Shown: positions 17,409 through 26,978 of the stretch, in pieces | Numbering within the stretch: the first letter of the stretch is position 1 | Layout of the letters: each line of letters starts with the position of its first letter | Assembly (NCBI RefSeq): GCF_022829635.1 | Contig: NZ_JAKSYO010000190.1 | Coordinates: 1-36,861, forward strand | Length of the DNA: 36,861 nucleotides | Direction of reading: 5' to 3' | Source: Methylobacterium sp. E-066 | Lineage (GTDB): Bacteria; Pseudomonadota; Alphaproteobacteria; Rhizobiales; Beijerinckiaceae | Position numbers and translations under genes: made by a program | Notes under the pieces: generated by a model | What the model was told of the DNA's origin: nothing | What the model saw: only the letters and a program-made list of their open reading frames with translations | Databases searched by the model: none

Positions 17409-18389
17409 ATGACCGAAACCATCCTCTCCGTGCGCGACCTCACGGTCATGTTCGACACCCGCCGTGGGCCGCTCACCGCCATCGACCGGGTCTCGTTCGA
17501 CATCGGCCGGGGCGAGATTTTGGGCGTCGTCGGCGAGTCCGGGGCCGGCAAGTCGGTCACCGGCTCGGCGGTGATCGGGCTGATCGACCGCCCCGGCCGG
17601 ATCAGCGGCGGCGCGATCCATTTGCGCGGCGAGCGGATCGACAATCTGTCCCCCGAGGCGATGCGGCGGGTGCGGGGCCGCCGGATCGGCATGATCTTCC
17701 AGGACCCGCTGACCTCCCTGGATCCGCTGTTCCGGGTCGGCGACCAGATCGTCGAGACCCTGCGGGCCCATACCGACCTGTCGGCGAAGGCGGCCCGCAC
17801 CCGGGCCATCGACCTGCTCGCCGAGGTCGGCATCCCGGCCCCCGAGCGGCGGATCGACGGCTATCCGCACGAATTCTCCGGCGGCATGCGCCAGCGCGTG
17901 GTGATCGCCCTCGCGCTCGCCGCCGAGCCGGAGCTGATCATCGCCGACGAGCCGACCACGGCGCTGGACGTCTCGGTCCAGGCCCAGATCATCACCCTGC
18001 TCAAGCGCCTGTGCCGCGAGCACGGCACCGCGGTGATGCTGGTGACCCACGACATGGGCGTAATCGCCGAGGCCGCCGACCGGGTCGCCGTGATGTATGC
18101 CGGGCGGGTCGCCGAGATCGGCCCGGTCGCCGCCGTGATCGCCCAACCGCATCACCCCTACGCGGTCGGCCTGATGGGCGCGATCCCGACCCTGTCGCAG
18201 GAGGCCGACCGCCTCAGCCAGATCCCCGGCTCGATGCCCCGGCTCACCGCCATCCCGAAGGGCTGCGCCTTCAACCCGCGCTGCCCGAAAGTCTTTGCCC
18301 GCTGCCGCGTCGAGCGGCCCGAGCCGATCCTCGTAGGCGCGAGCCGCGTCGCGTGCCACCTGTACTATGTGACGGAGAAGGCGGCGTGA
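17409..18389 (+). CDS. ABC importer ATPase, DppD/OppD type
   Basis: The 326-residue ATPase has Walker A GESGAGKS at residues 42-49, Q-loop (IFQDPLTSLDP), signature FSGGMRQRV, Walker B LIIADEPTTALDV and the H-loop (VTHDMG). The C-terminal extension with KGCAFNPRCP and further cysteines is the mark of oligopeptide-type ATPases. It pairs with the next ATPase to energise uptake through the two permeases. It begins 196 bases after the permease, behind a family B repeat. Its TGA overlaps the GTG of the next gene. Confidence 0.94.
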   Translation: MTETILSVRDLTVMFDTRRGPLTAIDRVSFDIGRGEILGVVGESGAGKSVTGSAVIGLIDRPGRISGGAIHLRGERIDNLSPEAMRRVRGRRIGMIFQDPLTSLDPLFRVGDQIVETLRAHTDLSAKAARTRAIDLLAEVGIPAPERRIDGYPHEFSGGMRQRVVIALALAAEPELIIADEPTTALDVSVQAQIITLLKRLCREHGTAVMLVTHDMGVIAEAADRVAVMYAGRVAEIGPVAAVIAQPHHPYAVGLMGAIPTLSQEADRLSQIPGSMPRLTAIPKGCAFNPRCPKVFARCRVERPEPILVGASRVACHLYYVTEKAA

Positions 18390-19366
18390 GCGCCTATGTC
18401 GAGGTCACCGACCTGCGCCGCCTGTTCGACGTCTCGAAACCCTGGCTCAACCGGGTGATCGAGCGCGAGCCCCGCCGGTTCCTCACGGCGGTGGACCGGG
18501 TCGGCTTCACCATCGCCAAGGGCGAGACCTTCGCGATCGTCGGCGAATCCGGCTCCGGCAAGTCGACGGTGGCCCGGATGGTGGTCGGCCTGCTGCCGCC
18601 CTCGGCCGGCGAGGTTCGGATCACCGGCATCTCGATGACCGATCCCCGGGAGGCGGCGGCCCGGCGGCGCCTGCGCTCGCGGATCCAGATGATCTTCCAG
18701 GACCCCTACGCGTCGATGAACCCGCGCTGGCGGGTGGGCAAGATCATCGCGGAGCCGATCCGGGCGTTCAACCTGATCCAGGGGGAGGGGGCGATCCGCG
18801 CCCGGGTCGGCGAGCTGCTCGGCCTCGTCGGCCTCCACCCGGACGACGCCAAAAAATACCCGCACGAATTCTCCGGCGGTCAGCGCCAGCGGGTCGCCAT
18901 CGCCCGGGCGCTGGCCAGCCAGGCGGAGTTTCTGGTCGGCGACGAGCCGACCTCGGCACTCGACGTCTCGGTGCAGGCGCAGATCCTGAACCTGATGCGC
19001 GACCTGCAGGACCGGCTGGGCCTGACCTACCTGTTCATCTCCCACAACCTCGCCGTGGTCCGCCACATGGCGACCCGGGTGGGGGTGATGTATCTCGGCC
19101 GCCTCGTCGAGGTCGCGGCCGCCCGCGACCTGTTCGCTCGCCCGCGCCACCCCTACACGCGGATGCTGCTCGACGCGGTGCCCGACCTCGCCCATGTCGG
19201 CCGCGCCCGGGTGCCGGTCTCCGGCGAGATCCCGAACCCGATCGACCCGCCCCCGGGCTGCACCTTCAACCCGCGCTGCCCGCTGGCCAACGACCGCTGC
19301 CGCACCGAGGTCCCCGCTTTGCTCGACGGCGTCGCCTGCCACGCGGTGCAGGAGGGGCGGGCCTGA
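18386..19366 (+). CDS. ABC importer ATPase, DppF/OppF type
   Basis: The 326-residue second ATPase has Walker A GESGSGKS at residues 53-60, the family 'IFQDPYASMNPRWRVG' Q-loop, signature FSGGQRQRV, Walker B LVGDEPTSALDV and the oligopeptide C-terminal motif GCTFNPRCP. The start is GTG at 18386 within GTGA, with GGAGAAGG upstream, so translation is coupled to the first ATPase. The frame is open upstream but overlaps the first ATPase as a shadow. It is the last gene of the importer; the next gene is convergent. Confidence 0.94.
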   Translation: MSAYVEVTDLRRLFDVSKPWLNRVIEREPRRFLTAVDRVGFTIAKGETFAIVGESGSGKSTVARMVVGLLPPSAGEVRITGISMTDPREAAARRRLRSRIQMIFQDPYASMNPRWRVGKIIAEPIRAFNLIQGEGAIRARVGELLGLVGLHPDDAKKYPHEFSGGQRQRVAIARALASQAEFLVGDEPTSALDVSVQAQILNLMRDLQDRLGLTYLFISHNLAVVRHMATRVGVMYLGRLVEVAAARDLFARPRHPYTRMLLDAVPDLAHVGRARVPVSGEIPNPIDPPPGCTFNPRCPLANDRCRTEVPALLDGVACHAVQEGRA

Positions 19367-19442
19367 TTTTCGGGTCGATACGGGCCGGATCGAAGGCTTT
19401 CTGTCGCTCTGGGCCCATCCGGTTGCCAGGCGCGCGAGGCCG

Positions 19443-21482
19443 TCACTTCCTCAGCGGCACGCCCTTCGTGGTGAAACGCGGCGCCCCCGGATGGCGCATG
19501 GGGCGCGACTGGCCGCCTGCCTTGCCCGCACCAGCACCCGTTCCCGGCGGCTGCGAGAGCGGAATGAGCTGGTCCGGCCTCGGCCCGATGAGGTCCGCGC
19601 GGCCCATCGCCCGCAGCGCCTCGCGCAACAGGGGCCAGTTCTCGGGATCGTGGTAGCGCAGGAACGCCTTGTGCAGCCGGCGCTGCCGCATCCCCTTGAT
19701 CGCGTCGACCGGCTCGCTGCCGCCGCGCCGCACGCCCTGCAACGGGTTGATCTCGGTGTGATACATGGTCGTGGCGGTCGCCATGGGCGAGGGCAGGAAC
19801 GTCTGGACCTGATCGGCGCGATAGTCGTTCTTCTTGAGCCAGAGGGCGAGGTTCATCATGTCCTCGTCGGTCGTGCCCGGATGCGCCGCGATGAAATACG
19901 GGATCAGGTAGTATTTCTTGCCGGCCTGCTTGGCGGCGGCGTCGAACATCTCCTTGAAGCGGTCGTACGTGCCGATTCCCGGCTTCATCATCAGGTCGAG
20001 GGGGCCGCGCTCGGTGTGCTCGGGCGCGATCTTGAGACGGCCGCCGACGTGATGGGTCACGAGTTCCTTGACGTATTCGGGGCTCCGGACCGCGAGGTCG
20101 TAGCGCACGCCGGAGGCGACCATGACCTTCTTGACGCCCTCCACCTCCCGGACCTTGCGATAGAGCCGGATCAGGTCGTCGTGCGAGGTGTTCAGGTTCG
20201 GGCAGATATCGGGAAAGACGCAGGACGGCAGGCGGCACGCCGCCTCGATCTTCGGGTCCTTGCAGGCCATCCGGTACATGTTCGCCGTCGGCCCGCCGAC
20301 ATCCGAGATCACGCCCGTGAAGCCCGGCGTCTTGTCGCGGATCTTCTCGATCTCGCGCAGGATCGAGTCTTCCGAGCGGTTCTGGATGACACGACCCTCG
20401 TGCTCGGTGATGGAGCAGAAGGTGCAGCCGCCGAAGCAGCCGCGCATGATGGTCACCGAGAACTTGATCATGTCCCAGGCGGGGATCTTCGCGTCGCCGT
20501 AGGCGGGATGGGGGGCGCGGGCGTAGGGCAGATCGTAGACCGCATCCATCTCCTCGCTGGAGAGCGGGATCGGCGGTGGGTTCAGCCACAGGTCGCGGTC
20601 GCCGTGGCGCTGGACGAGGGGGCGGGCGTTGCCGGGGTTGGCCTCCCGGTGAAGCACCCGCGAGGCGCGGGCATAGGCCTCCTTGTCGTCCTTGACCTGC
20701 TCGTAGGCGGGGAGCCGGATCACGGTCTCGCCGGGGCGACGGGCGGCGGCCTCGTCGGTCGAATCGAGATCGTCGGCGGGCAGCTCCGTGTAATGCTCGG
20801 GCACGCGGCGGAACAGGGCGACGCCCCGGACGGCGTCGAGATCGTGCGGCGCCTCGCCGGCCGCGAGGCGGTTCGCCACCTCGACGACGGCGCGCTCGGC
20901 ATTGCCGTAGATGAGCAGATCGGCCTTCGCGTCCGCCAGGATCGAGCGGCGCACCTTGTCGGACCAGTAATCGTAGTGGGCGATGCGGCGCAGCGACGCC
21001 TCGATGCCGCCGAGGATGATCGGCACGTCCTTGTAGGCCTCGCGGCAGCGCTGCGTGTAGACGATGGTCGAGCGGTCCGGGCGCCGGCCGCCTTCTCCGC
21101 CCGCCGTGTAGGCGTCGTCGTGACGGAGGCGACGGTCCGCCGTGTAGCGGTTCACCATCGAATCGAGATTGCCGCCGGTGACGCCGAAGAACAGCGTCGG
21201 CCTGCCCAAGGCCTTGAACGGCTCCGCCGATTGCCAGTCGGGCTGCGCGATGATGCCGACACGGAATCCCTGCGCTTCGAGCAATCGGCCGATGATGGCC
21301 ATGCCGAAGCTCGGATGATCGACATAGGCGTCGCCCGTTACCAGGACGACGTCGCAGGCGTCCCACCCGAGCGCATCCATCTCGGCGCGACTCATGGGCA
21401 GGAACGGCGCCGCCTTCCTGAGAAGCGGCACCTTGCAGCCGAGAGTCGCCAGGGATCGGCTCGCAGAAGCTTGGAGGTCCAT
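19443..21482 (-). CDS. ygiQ: YgiQ family radical SAM protein
   Basis: The 679-residue protein has the UPF0313/YgiQ N-terminal domain, with the family hallmark 'APFLPMSRAEMDALGWDACD' starting near residue 25 followed by VTGDAYVDHPSFG, and a radical SAM core with the cluster motif C349-x3-C353-x2-C356 (GCFGGCTFC). The C-terminal domain contains FLPSPMATATTMYHT. Radical SAM enzymes of this family bind a [4Fe-4S] cluster and SAM; the reaction of YgiQ is not established as far as I know. It is monocistronic and convergent with the ABC importer, 76 bases apart. No Shine-Dalgarno is seen at the ATG, but the residues before APFLPMSR fit the family N-terminus. About 300 gene-free bases lie upstream. 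Confidence 0.92.
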   Translation of the reverse strand: MDLQASASRSLATLGCKVPLLRKAAPFLPMSRAEMDALGWDACDVVLVTGDAYVDHPSFGMAIIGRLLEAQGFRVGIIAQPDWQSAEPFKALGRPTLFFGVTGGNLDSMVNRYTADRRLRHDDAYTAGGEGGRRPDRSTIVYTQRCREAYKDVPIILGGIEASLRRIAHYDYWSDKVRRSILADAKADLLIYGNAERAVVEVANRLAAGEAPHDLDAVRGVALFRRVPEHYTELPADDLDSTDEAAARRPGETVIRLPAYEQVKDDKEAYARASRVLHREANPGNARPLVQRHGDRDLWLNPPPIPLSSEEMDAVYDLPYARAPHPAYGDAKIPAWDMIKFSVTIMRGCFGGCTFCSITEHEGRVIQNRSEDSILREIEKIRDKTPGFTGVISDVGGPTANMYRMACKDPKIEAACRLPSCVFPDICPNLNTSHDDLIRLYRKVREVEGVKKVMVASGVRYDLAVRSPEYVKELVTHHVGGRLKIAPEHTERGPLDLMMKPGIGTYDRFKEMFDAAAKQAGKKYYLIPYFIAAHPGTTDEDMMNLALWLKKNDYRADQVQTFLPSPMATATTMYHTEINPLQGVRRGGSEPVDAIKGMRQRRLHKAFLRYHDPENWPLLREALRAMGRADLIGPRPDQLIPLSQPPGTGAGAGKAGGQSRPMRHPGAPRFTTKGVPLRK

Positions 21483-21777
21483 GGGGTGGGTGCATAGACC
21501 GCAAAGGCCGCGAGCTCAACGAAGAGCGCGGATGTTGGCAGCCGCGACCTTTTCGACGCACCCGAGACTTGCTTTCGATCTGCGCCGGAAGCGGAGATCG
21601 GACCCGAGCCGGAAAGCAAGTATTTTTCTGCCGGCCAGCTTTCGTCCTGGGGCGGTGTCTATTCGACGTCCGCTCAAGGACATCGGGACGGACGCTCGAA
21701 CGGCAAGGTCGGGTCGCAAGCGGAAGGCAGCGCGCGTCGAAGGTCGTCCGCCTCGCGAGAGGCGGCGTCCAACTCCC

Positions 21778-22218
21778 TCACGCGTCGCGCCACTCCGAAA
21801 ACGTCGCCGCCTGACCCACGCTCACGCCGTCGCGGTCGAGTTGCCAGACCACCGCCTGCTCGATCCAGAAGCGCCGGCCGCCCTTGGCGATCCGCAGGCC
21901 CCGGTAGCCGCGGGTGAACCCGTCCCGGGCGACGGCGTCGAGGAGGCGCTGCCGCTCGGCGCGCTCGGGCGCCTCGGCCGAGAGCCGCGACGGCAGGCCG
22001 ACCAGCTCGTGCCGCGCGTAGCCGAAGCAGGCCTGCGCGGCCCGGTTGGCGTAGGTGAAGCACGGGTCGGCGCCGCCATCATGGGCCAGCACCACGAAGG
22101 GCGCCTGCTCGTAGAGCCAGGCCGCATCCGCCCCCTCCGGCACCAGCGCCGCGCCGAGGCGCCGCCGGTAGCTGCCGGTGAGGACGGCGAAGAAGTCGGG
22201 ATCGTGCGAGAGGTCCAT
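21778..22218 (-). CDS. MEKHLA domain protein
   Basis: The 146-residue protein is almost entirely a MEKHLA domain, a PAS-like ligand-binding fold: 'WLYEQAPFVVLAHDGGADP', 'FTYANRAAQACFGY', 'ELVGLPSRLSAEAPERAERQ', 'GYRGLRIAKGGRRFWIEQAVVW' and 'GQAATFSEW'. The domain occurs C-terminally in plant HD-ZIP III proteins and as stand-alone bacterial proteins of unknown role. A GTG directly precedes the ATG (22221); GGA lies eight bases before the ATG and five before the GTG, so either may be used. It lies 76 bases downstream of the MRJP-family gene on the same strand and could be co-transcribed with it. Confidence 0.85.
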   Translation of the reverse strand: MDLSHDPDFFAVLTGSYRRRLGAALVPEGADAAWLYEQAPFVVLAHDGGADPCFTYANRAAQACFGYARHELVGLPSRLSAEAPERAERQRLLDAVARDGFTRGYRGLRIAKGGRRFWIEQAVVWQLDRDGVSVGQAATFSEWRDA

Positions 22219-22297
22219 CACGGTGGTCCGGAATCGGCTGCGCAGGCGCGCAGCCCATAGACGATGCCGGGCCGGTCACGCGGTGCCGAATCCCACC

Positions 22298-23467
22298 CTA
22301 CAGCACCGGATCCGCGTCGATGCGCATCCGCAGGATCGCGTAGGGTCTTTGCTGCAAATCCTGGCCGCGGTTGAATTCCGGCCGGCGGTTGACCTGGGCG
22401 CCCGAGATGTAGAGCCAGCGGTCCGGGGTGATCCAGAACGTGTCGGCCCAGACCAGGCGATCGTCGGCGGCGAGCACCTCCACGGTGCCGTCCGGCCAGC
22501 GCCGGCCGACGGCGTTGTGCTCCTGCAGGCTGAGATAGATCCGGTCCTGCGAATCCGTGGTCAGGCCGCCGGTCATGCCCTTCTCGCCGAGGTCCTGGAC
22601 CTTGGCGGCCAGGGCCGCGTCCGACACGGTCGGGTCGAGCAGCGCCGCGGTCTCCACCGCGTAGAGGCGCCGGCTCATCAGCGGCGCGTAGTACAGACGG
22701 CTGCCGTCCGGGCTGATCGCGATGCCGTTGGCGCCGCCTTTCGGGTGCTTGGCTGGGGCGTCGCCCTTCTGCTCCATCACGGGCCGCAGTTCCACGAACT
22801 TGACTAGGCCCTCCTCCGTGGCGGTGCTCGGATGGTCGGCGAGGCGGCGTGTCACCCGCCCGCTGGCGAGGTCGACCGCCAGGATCGCGCCCTGGCCGCC
22901 CTGGCCCTGGTCGGTGATGTAGGCGAGCGCCCGGTCGTCGCGCACGTCGACGCGGAGGTCGTTCAGGGAGGAATGCTCGACGATTCCGGCATCGAGCGGG
23001 ATCACCCGGCGGATCCGGTCCTGGGTGATGTCGATCTCCACGAGCTTGGCGCCCCCCGGTACCGGCTTGCCCTTGCCCTCGGGCAGGCCGGAATCGAGGA
23101 TCCAGAACGTGTCGTTGCGGTCGAACACGCCGTTGGGCACGTGGAACAGGGTCGCCTGCGGGTCCTTCGGGTCCGGCTTATTGGTCCGGGCGTCCGGGTA
23201 GGGCTTCACCGAGCCGTCGGGCAGCACCTCGCCCAGCGTCACCGGCTCCGATCCGGTGAAGCGCGGCATCATCACGAACATCCGGCCGCCCCGGGCGATC
23301 GCCAGGCCGGTGGGCGTGGACGGGGCGTCGGCATCCATCGCCAGCTCCAGGACCCCGGCGGGGCGGCTGGTGGGGGGCTCGCGGTGGGGCGACGGCGCGG
23401 CGCTCGCCGGTCCGGCCGCGAGGGCGACGAGACCCGATCCGATCAGGCGGCGGCGGTCGAGGGGCAT
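22298..23467 (-). CDS. Exported MRJP/yellow-family beta-propeller protein
   Basis: The 389-residue protein starts with MPLDRRRLIGSGLVALAAGP, a twin-arginine-like signal (RRRLIG) cleaved near ASA. The rest matches the major royal jelly protein / yellow family: 'PTGLAIARGGRMFVMMPRF', 'FHVPNGVFDRNDTFWILDSG', 'SSLNDLRVDVRDDRALAYITDQG', 'GGANGIAISPDGSRLYYAPL' and 'DRLVWADTFWITPDRWLYIS'. This is a six-bladed propeller related to SMP-30/gluconolactonase folds; bacterial members are annotated as dopachrome tautomerase-related without proof of substrate. AGGA six bases before the ATG supports the start. The frame is open 78 codons upstream but without a signal or family match. Confidence 0.88.
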   Translation of the reverse strand: MPLDRRRLIGSGLVALAAGPASAAPSPHREPPTSRPAGVLELAMDADAPSTPTGLAIARGGRMFVMMPRFTGSEPVTLGEVLPDGSVKPYPDARTNKPDPKDPQATLFHVPNGVFDRNDTFWILDSGLPEGKGKPVPGGAKLVEIDITQDRIRRVIPLDAGIVEHSSLNDLRVDVRDDRALAYITDQGQGGQGAILAVDLASGRVTRRLADHPSTATEEGLVKFVELRPVMEQKGDAPAKHPKGGANGIAISPDGSRLYYAPLMSRRLYAVETAALLDPTVSDAALAAKVQDLGEKGMTGGLTTDSQDRIYLSLQEHNAVGRRWPDGTVEVLAADDRLVWADTFWITPDRWLYISGAQVNRRPEFNRGQDLQQRPYAILRMRIDADPVL

Positions 23468-24133
23468 GCAGATCCTGTGGCTTGGCGGTCGGGCCGGCGG
23501 CCCGCCTGTGCCGCTTCCGGCGGGTCGAGGGGCCTCCCCGGCCTGCAGGGTCGGGAATATCGGCCCAACGCGCGGCGGGGGCGGGCGATCCCGCCTCGGA
23601 TCGCGGCGCAGGCGCGCGAACACGGATCCTCTCGACTGATCAGATCTGTGATCCTGCGTATCGAACAGCAGAGATCTTCGCTGCGTTTCATATTTGAGCA
23701 TGTATCGTTGTCACGATGCGGTTTTTACGAGCAAATATAAGACAATTATCGATTTAATATCTATATTTATGTATTGATAAAATTGTTGACATTCCTGTCT
23801 GTCCCGCGCTAAGGGCGGTTCAGTATCAGTAACGACATCGATCGGTTGCGGAGTATCCGGTCGCGCAGCAGAAGTTTTTTAACAGACCCGCGTGGAACCG
23901 CGGGCCGATTGCCGCCGGCAAGACCTTCGCGTCTTTCATGGGGTCGGGATCGGGTCCGGATATGCCGTGTTCCGGCCTCCGGTGTTCATGATCGCATCGT
24001 CATGGTACCTCGCTACGGTCGCCGGTGCGGCGGCCGCGCGGGGGGACTCACGCTCAACACGGGACTGGACAGCCGTCTTCCGGCGCTGCGACGCGCGCGG
24101 GGACCGGGCTTGAGATCGACAGGTAGGAGACGC
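23468..24133. other. Long AT-rich divergent regulatory region upstream of parA-like gene
   Basis: No gene is supported in these 666 bases. The stretch 23680-23800 is by far the most AT-rich in this half of the window. It contains a possible promoter: TTGACA at 23786-23791, then a 17-base spacer and a weak CTAAGG. If used, it leaves an untranslated leader of over 300 bases before the parA-like gene. Promoters for the MRJP gene on the other strand should also lie here. Confidence 0.45.
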
Positions 24134-24844
24134 ATGGATCCCCAAGGATCCGGACATGAGCCGGAGGCCGCGCCGCCACGGAGCACCCATCCGCGGGTCC
24201 TCGCGGTGGCGGTCCAGAAGGGCGGCACCGGCAAGACCACGCTGGCAGCCTCGCTCGCCGTCGCGGCCGCGGAGGCCGGCGAGCGTGTGACCGCCCTCGA
24301 TCTCGACCCGCAGGGCTCCCTGGCCGGCTGGGGCGCGACGCGCGAGACCGACACCGTGGCGATCGACCGGCTCCAGCCTTGGGAGATCGGCCAACTCCCG
24401 GAAATTCTGGACATCCTCGCCCAGCAGGGCACGACCCTCGTCGTCCTCGACACCGCCGGCAGCTCCAGCGGGCTGGCGCCGGCCTTGAAGGATGCGGATT
24501 TCGTGCTGATGCCGGTGCGGCCCTCGCGCCTCGACATCGTGGCGGCGCGCCCGACCCTCCAGGCCCTGATGACTCTCGGCCTGCGCGGCCGGTTCGCCCT
24601 GGTGCTGAACCAGTGCCCGCCGCCGCCCTCGCCGCGCACCAGCGCCTATGCTGCGCAATTGCGGGCGCTGGGCGTGCTGGCCGAGCCGGGCATCATCCAC
24701 CGGGTCGATCACCAGGACGCCCTGGCGACCGGGCTCGGCGTCACCGAATACGCGCCGACGAGCCCCGCCGCCGAGGAGATCCGGGCCCTGTGGGCCTGGA
24801 TCGACGCGAAGATGCGGGCGTCCCGCTCCGACGATCAGCCCTGA
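24134..24844 (+). CDS. Orphan ParA-family ATPase
   Basis: The 236-residue protein has the deviant Walker A motif KGGTGKTT at residues 29-36 with the signature lysine, Walker A' (LDLDPQGS, about residues 55-62) and Walker B (TLVVLDTAG). These ATPases dimerise on ATP binding and position DNA or protein cargo on the nucleoid. No parB or other partner gene lies adjacent, so this is an orphan, unlike chromosomal parAB or plasmid partition cassettes. AGGAGA lies six bases before the ATG. The gene overlaps the 3' end of the M20 peptidase gene by 10 bases, tail to tail. The cargo is unknown; MinD/ParA-like positioning of a polar or cytoplasmic complex is a guess. Confidence 0.85.
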   Translation: MDPQGSGHEPEAAPPRSTHPRVLAVAVQKGGTGKTTLAASLAVAAAEAGERVTALDLDPQGSLAGWGATRETDTVAIDRLQPWEIGQLPEILDILAQQGTTLVVLDTAGSSSGLAPALKDADFVLMPVRPSRLDIVAARPTLQALMTLGLRGRFALVLNQCPPPPSPRTSAYAAQLRALGVLAEPGIIHRVDHQDALATGLGVTEYAPTSPAAEEIRALWAWIDAKMRASRSDDQP

Positions 24845-26220
24845 GCCAGGGCCGCGAGGATCCGCGCCCAGGAGCGCGTGCCCTTGTGGAAGCTCGTCAG
24901 GTCGTACTTCTCGTTGGGCGAGTGGATCCGGTCGTCGTCGAGGCCGAAGCCGATCAGCAGCGTGTCGCGGTCCAGCAGCCGCTTGAAGTCGCCGACGATC
25001 GGGATCGAGCCGCCGGCGCCCACGGTCACGGCCGGCACGCCCCATTCCTCGGCGAGCGCCGCCTTGGCGGCCCCGAGCTGCGGCATGTCGAAGGGCAGGC
25101 TGATCGCCCGCGAGCCCTTGTAGGTGATGACATCGACTTTGCAGTCCGCCGGCACCCGCGCGCGCACGAAGGCCTCGAACCGTTCGGCCAGAACCTTCGG
25201 GTCCTGGTCGTCCACGAGGCGGAACGAGATCTTGGCGGAGGCAGTCGAGGCGATCACCGTCTTGGTGCCCTCGCCGGTATAGCCGCCGATGATGCCGTTG
25301 GCGTCGCAGGACGGGCGCGACTGCACCAGCTCGATCGGCATCCGCCCGCGCTCGCCGGCCGGCTCCTTCAGGCCGATCGGCCCGAGCAGCGTCTCGGGCG
25401 TCAGGCCCAGGCCGCGCCACTGCTCCAGCACCTCGGGCGGGCGCTCGTGCACGCCGTCGTAGAAGCCCGGGATCGTCACCCGCCCGTCTTCATCGTGCAG
25501 GTCGGCGATGATCTTGGCGAGCACGTGGATCGGGTTGCGCGCGGCGCCGCCGAAGAAGCCCGAATGCAGGTCCCGGTCGGCGCAGGTGACCTTCACCTCG
25601 AAATACGCGAGCCCGCGCAGGGACGAGGTGATGGCGGGCGTGCGCCGGTCCCACATGCCGGTGTCGCAGACCAGCACCACGTCGCAGCCCAGGCGGTCGC
25701 GGTTGGCCGCGACCCATTCCGGCAGGCCCTGCGAGCCGCTCTCCTCGGCACCCTCGGTCAGGATCGTGACGCCGCAGGGCAGCTCGCCGCTCATCGCGAT
25801 ATGCGCCCGGCACGCCTCCACGAAGGTCATGACCTGGCCTTTGTCGTCGGAGGCCCCGCGCCCGACGATGGTTTTGTGACCCTCCGCATCCGACGCGATG
25901 CGCGGCTCGAAGGGCGGCGTCGTCCACAGGTCGAGCGGGTCGACCGGCTGCACGTCGTAATGGCCGTAGAACAGCACGTGCGGCGCGCCGGGCTTCGGCT
26001 TGGTCGCGAGCACCACCGGGTGAAGGGACGTGTCCTCCACGGAGGTCTCGAAGCCGAGCGCCGTGAGGTCCTGGGCGAGCCACGCGGCGGCGGCCCGGCA
26101 ATCGCCGGCATGGGCCGGCTCGGTCGAGATCGACGGGATCCGCAGGAAGGCGAACAGCCGCTCCAGGGCGTTCTCCAGGTCCGTGTCGATGTCGTTGAGG
26201 ATCGCGTCGAGCGCGGCCAT
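24835..26220 (-). CDS. M20 family metallopeptidase (dipeptidase)
   Basis: The 461-residue protein has the M20 catalytic layout: first metal ligand H87 in FYGHYDVQP with D89, bridging Asp in GRGASDDKG (D125/D126), the general-base glutamates in TEGAEESG (E159/E160), CDTG and a dimerisation domain with DLHSG. It resembles cytosolic nonspecific dipeptidases and carnosinases that cleave dipeptides with two zinc or manganese ions. No signal peptide is present. GGAG seven bases before the ATG supports the start. It is convergent with the ParA gene and divergent from the aldehyde oxidase operon. Confidence 0.92.
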   Translation of the reverse strand: MAALDAILNDIDTDLENALERLFAFLRIPSISTEPAHAGDCRAAAAWLAQDLTALGFETSVEDTSLHPVVLATKPKPGAPHVLFYGHYDVQPVDPLDLWTTPPFEPRIASDAEGHKTIVGRGASDDKGQVMTFVEACRAHIAMSGELPCGVTILTEGAEESGSQGLPEWVAANRDRLGCDVVLVCDTGMWDRRTPAITSSLRGLAYFEVKVTCADRDLHSGFFGGAARNPIHVLAKIIADLHDEDGRVTIPGFYDGVHERPPEVLEQWRGLGLTPETLLGPIGLKEPAGERGRMPIELVQSRPSCDANGIIGGYTGEGTKTVIASTASAKISFRLVDDQDPKVLAERFEAFVRARVPADCKVDVITYKGSRAISLPFDMPQLGAAKAALAEEWGVPAVTVGAGGSIPIVGDFKRLLDRDTLLIGFGLDDDRIHSPNEKYDLTSFHKGTRSWARILAALAQG

Positions 26221-26453
26221 CGGAGGCTCCGGGATGCGGCAGGATTTTTCGAGACGACAGGGTTACCCGAGGCGAGGTGGGCGCGGCAACGCCCGAACGT
26301 CCAACCCTGAGACCGATCGTCCTCGGAACGGGAGCAGATTGGAATGGTTATCGACAGAACCGTCTGGCTGGCGCGCCCGTCGCTCCGTCGCCGCACCCAG
26401 ACCGATCCGTTCCCCGCCCGGATTCGCGGCGGCTCCAGACCTTGGACCAGCCC

Positions 26454-26978
26454 ATGCTTCTCGAAAAAAGTCCGCCGGTGCGGGCCGATGCCGGCCTCGC
26501 CATCACCCTGACGATCAACGGGCAGCGGCGCGAGCTCACAGTTACGCCCTGGACCACGCTGCTCGATCTCCTGCGTGAGAAGCTCGATCTCACCGGCACC
26601 AAGAAGGGCTGCGACCACGGCCAGTGCGGCGCCTGCACGGTGCTGGTGAACGGCACCCGGGTGAATGCCTGCCTCACCCTCGCGGTGATGAAGGACGGCG
26701 CCGAGATCACCACGGTCGAGGGCCTCGCTGGCCTCGGCGACCGGGGCGGCAGCAACGCGCTGCATCCGATCCAGGAGGCGTTCATCGAGCACGACGCCTT
26801 CCAGTGCGGCTACTGCACCCCGGGCCAGCTCTGCTCCTCGGTGGGACTGATGAACGAGGGCCACGCCCACAGCCGCGAGGAAATCCGGGAGGCGATGAGC
26901 GGCAACATCTGCCGCTGCGGCGCCTACACCAACATCGTCGACGCCATCGAGGACGTGATGCAGGGAGCGGCGCGATGA
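26454..26978 (+). CDS. paoA: PaoA-type [2Fe-2S] subunit of aldehyde oxidoreductase
   Basis: The 174-residue iron-sulfur subunit carries the ferredoxin-type cysteines C53, C58, C61 and C73 and the second cluster set C118, C121, C153 and C155 (QCGYC...CRC). It passes electrons from the molybdenum centre to FAD. Escherichia coli PaoA is longer and has a twin-arginine leader; none is visible here, in frame or upstream, so this complex may stay in the cytoplasm. The ATG at 26454 has no clear Shine-Dalgarno, so the start is less certain. Its TGA overlaps the next ATG (ATGA). The 233 bases upstream should hold the operon promoter. Confidence 0.88.
   Translation: MLLEKSPPVRADAGLAITLTINGQRRELTVTPWTTLLDLLREKLDLTGTKKGCDHGQCGACTVLVNGTRVNACLTLAVMKDGAEITTVEGLAGLGDRGGSNALHPIQEAFIEHDAFQCGYCTPGQLCSSVGLMNEGHAHSREEIREAMSGNICRCGAYTNIVDAIEDVMQGAAR

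Noticed and set aside
24134..24844. The ParA gene as part of a plasmid or integrated partition module.
   Set aside because: No parB, replication gene or direct-repeat centromere was found near it, and the flanking genes are ordinary chromosomal ones.
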